Assembly (NCBI GenBank): GCA_000158135.1
Contig: DS999531.1
Span: forward strand, 2,657,033-2,704,066
DNA: 47,034 nucleotides
Origin: Rhodobacteraceae bacterium KLH11
GTDB lineage: Bacteria > Pseudomonadota > Alphaproteobacteria > Rhodobacterales > Rhodobacteraceae
Direction: 5' to 3'
Below are positions 46,817-47,034 of the stretch, piece by piece. Position numbers and translations under genes: made by a program. Every line of letters begins with the position of its first letter. Within the stretch, counting starts at the first letter, position 1. A model generated the notes under the pieces. That model saw nothing but the letters and a program-made list of their open reading frames with translations. It was not told where the DNA came from and made no database searches.

Positions 46817-47034
46817 ATGAACGAGCGTAGTGGCATCTTTGCCGGGGCCGATCCGTTTGAAATTGCGGGCCGGTGGCTGGCCGAGGCGGAAAAGACAGAA
46901 CCCAACGATCCCAACGCGATTGCGCTTGCAACCGTGGATTCGGGTGGTTTGCCGAATTCCCGGATGGTTCTGCTGAAGGACATCGAGCCAGACGCCTTTG
47001 TTTTTTACACGAACTACCACAGCGCCAAGGCGCA
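46817..47034 (+). CDS. pdxH: Pyridoxamine 5'-phosphate oxidase, N-terminal part
   Basis: Partial: the frame runs off the right edge after 72 codons. The translation carries the family stretches [41 protein letters not shown] and [12 protein letters not shown], where the Arg and Lys contact FMN and substrate. The enzyme oxidises pyridoxine or pyridoxamine phosphate to the cofactor PLP. I chose ATG 46817 because AGGGG lies six bases before it; ATG 46811 directly abuts that site. Confidence 0.93.
   Translation, partial: MNERSGIFAGADPFEIAGRWLAEAEKTEPNDPNAIALATVDSGGLPNSRMVLLKDIEPDAFVFYTNYHSAKA

Overview
The window is a high-GC, tightly packed piece of bacterial chromosome, almost certainly from an alphaproteobacterium of the order Rhodobacterales, Roseobacter group (Ruegeria/Phaeobacter-like). 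The reasons are the trpE / yibQ-like / trpGDC-moaC-moeA / lexA / comEC / gltX / gltA gene order, two LexA boxes of the alphaproteobacterial type (GTTC-N7-GTTC), a DmdB-like acyl-CoA ligase beside zwf-pgl-pgi, a usg homologue and a stand-alone corrinoid protein. I see no insertion sequence, prophage, CRISPR array or plasmid gene. This is core chromosome with a few lineage-specific genes.

Layout from left to right. 1-4.3 kb: a patatin-like lipase, then a leftward group of DUF502 membrane protein, pseudouridine catabolism (psuK-psuG) and a diverged ThiE-like protein. 4.4-7.9 kb: trmJ, ctaA (heme A) and an M32 carboxypeptidase, all rightward. 7.9-11.4 kb: a hemolysin III-family protein and gyrA, leftward, with a strong terminator between them. 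11.4-12.8 kb: usg and an unassigned radical SAM protein. 13-18.4 kb: zwf-pgl-pgi (oxidative entry to the pentose phosphate and Entner-Doudoroff routes), then the DmdB-like ligase. 18.4-21.2 kb: a tandem pair of tRNA-Asn genes, a metallo-beta-lactamase-fold hydrolase, an orphan sensor kinase and a CAT-anticodon tRNA. 21.2-24.2 kb: purM-purN and rnd. 24.2-28.1 kb: a small lipoprotein, sufE, DUF1638, a corrinoid protein and a LexA-boxed radical SAM protein. 28.1-34.9 kb: an outer-membrane protein, gltA, gltX, comEC and lexA. 34.9-45.3 kb: moeA, moaC, trpC, trpD, trpG, a YibQ-like deacetylase on the other strand, trpE, ppiD and an aminotransferase. 45.3-47 kb: gpt and fabI, with the start of pdxH running off the right edge.

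Genes that work together: trpE, trpG, trpD and trpC cover tryptophan synthesis from chorismate to indole-glycerol phosphate. trpG-trpD-trpC-moaC-moeA overlap by 1-4 bases and form one translationally coupled unit that joins tryptophan to molybdenum cofactor synthesis. psuK and psuG form a complete pseudouridine-degrading pair. purM and purN perform neighbouring steps in IMP synthesis. lexA and a PA0069-family radical SAM gene both carry SOS boxes over their predicted promoters. The corrinoid protein most likely supplies the B12 module of a methionine synthase split over several genes; its other parts are not in the window.

No wholly new multi-gene system stands out. The best leads are the LexA-boxed radical SAM gene, the corrinoid/DUF1638 pair with a terminator between them, the ThiE-like protein that has lost family substrate residues, the unassigned radical SAM protein next to usg, a ComEC without its nuclease motif, and inverted repeats in the gyrA-usg gap.
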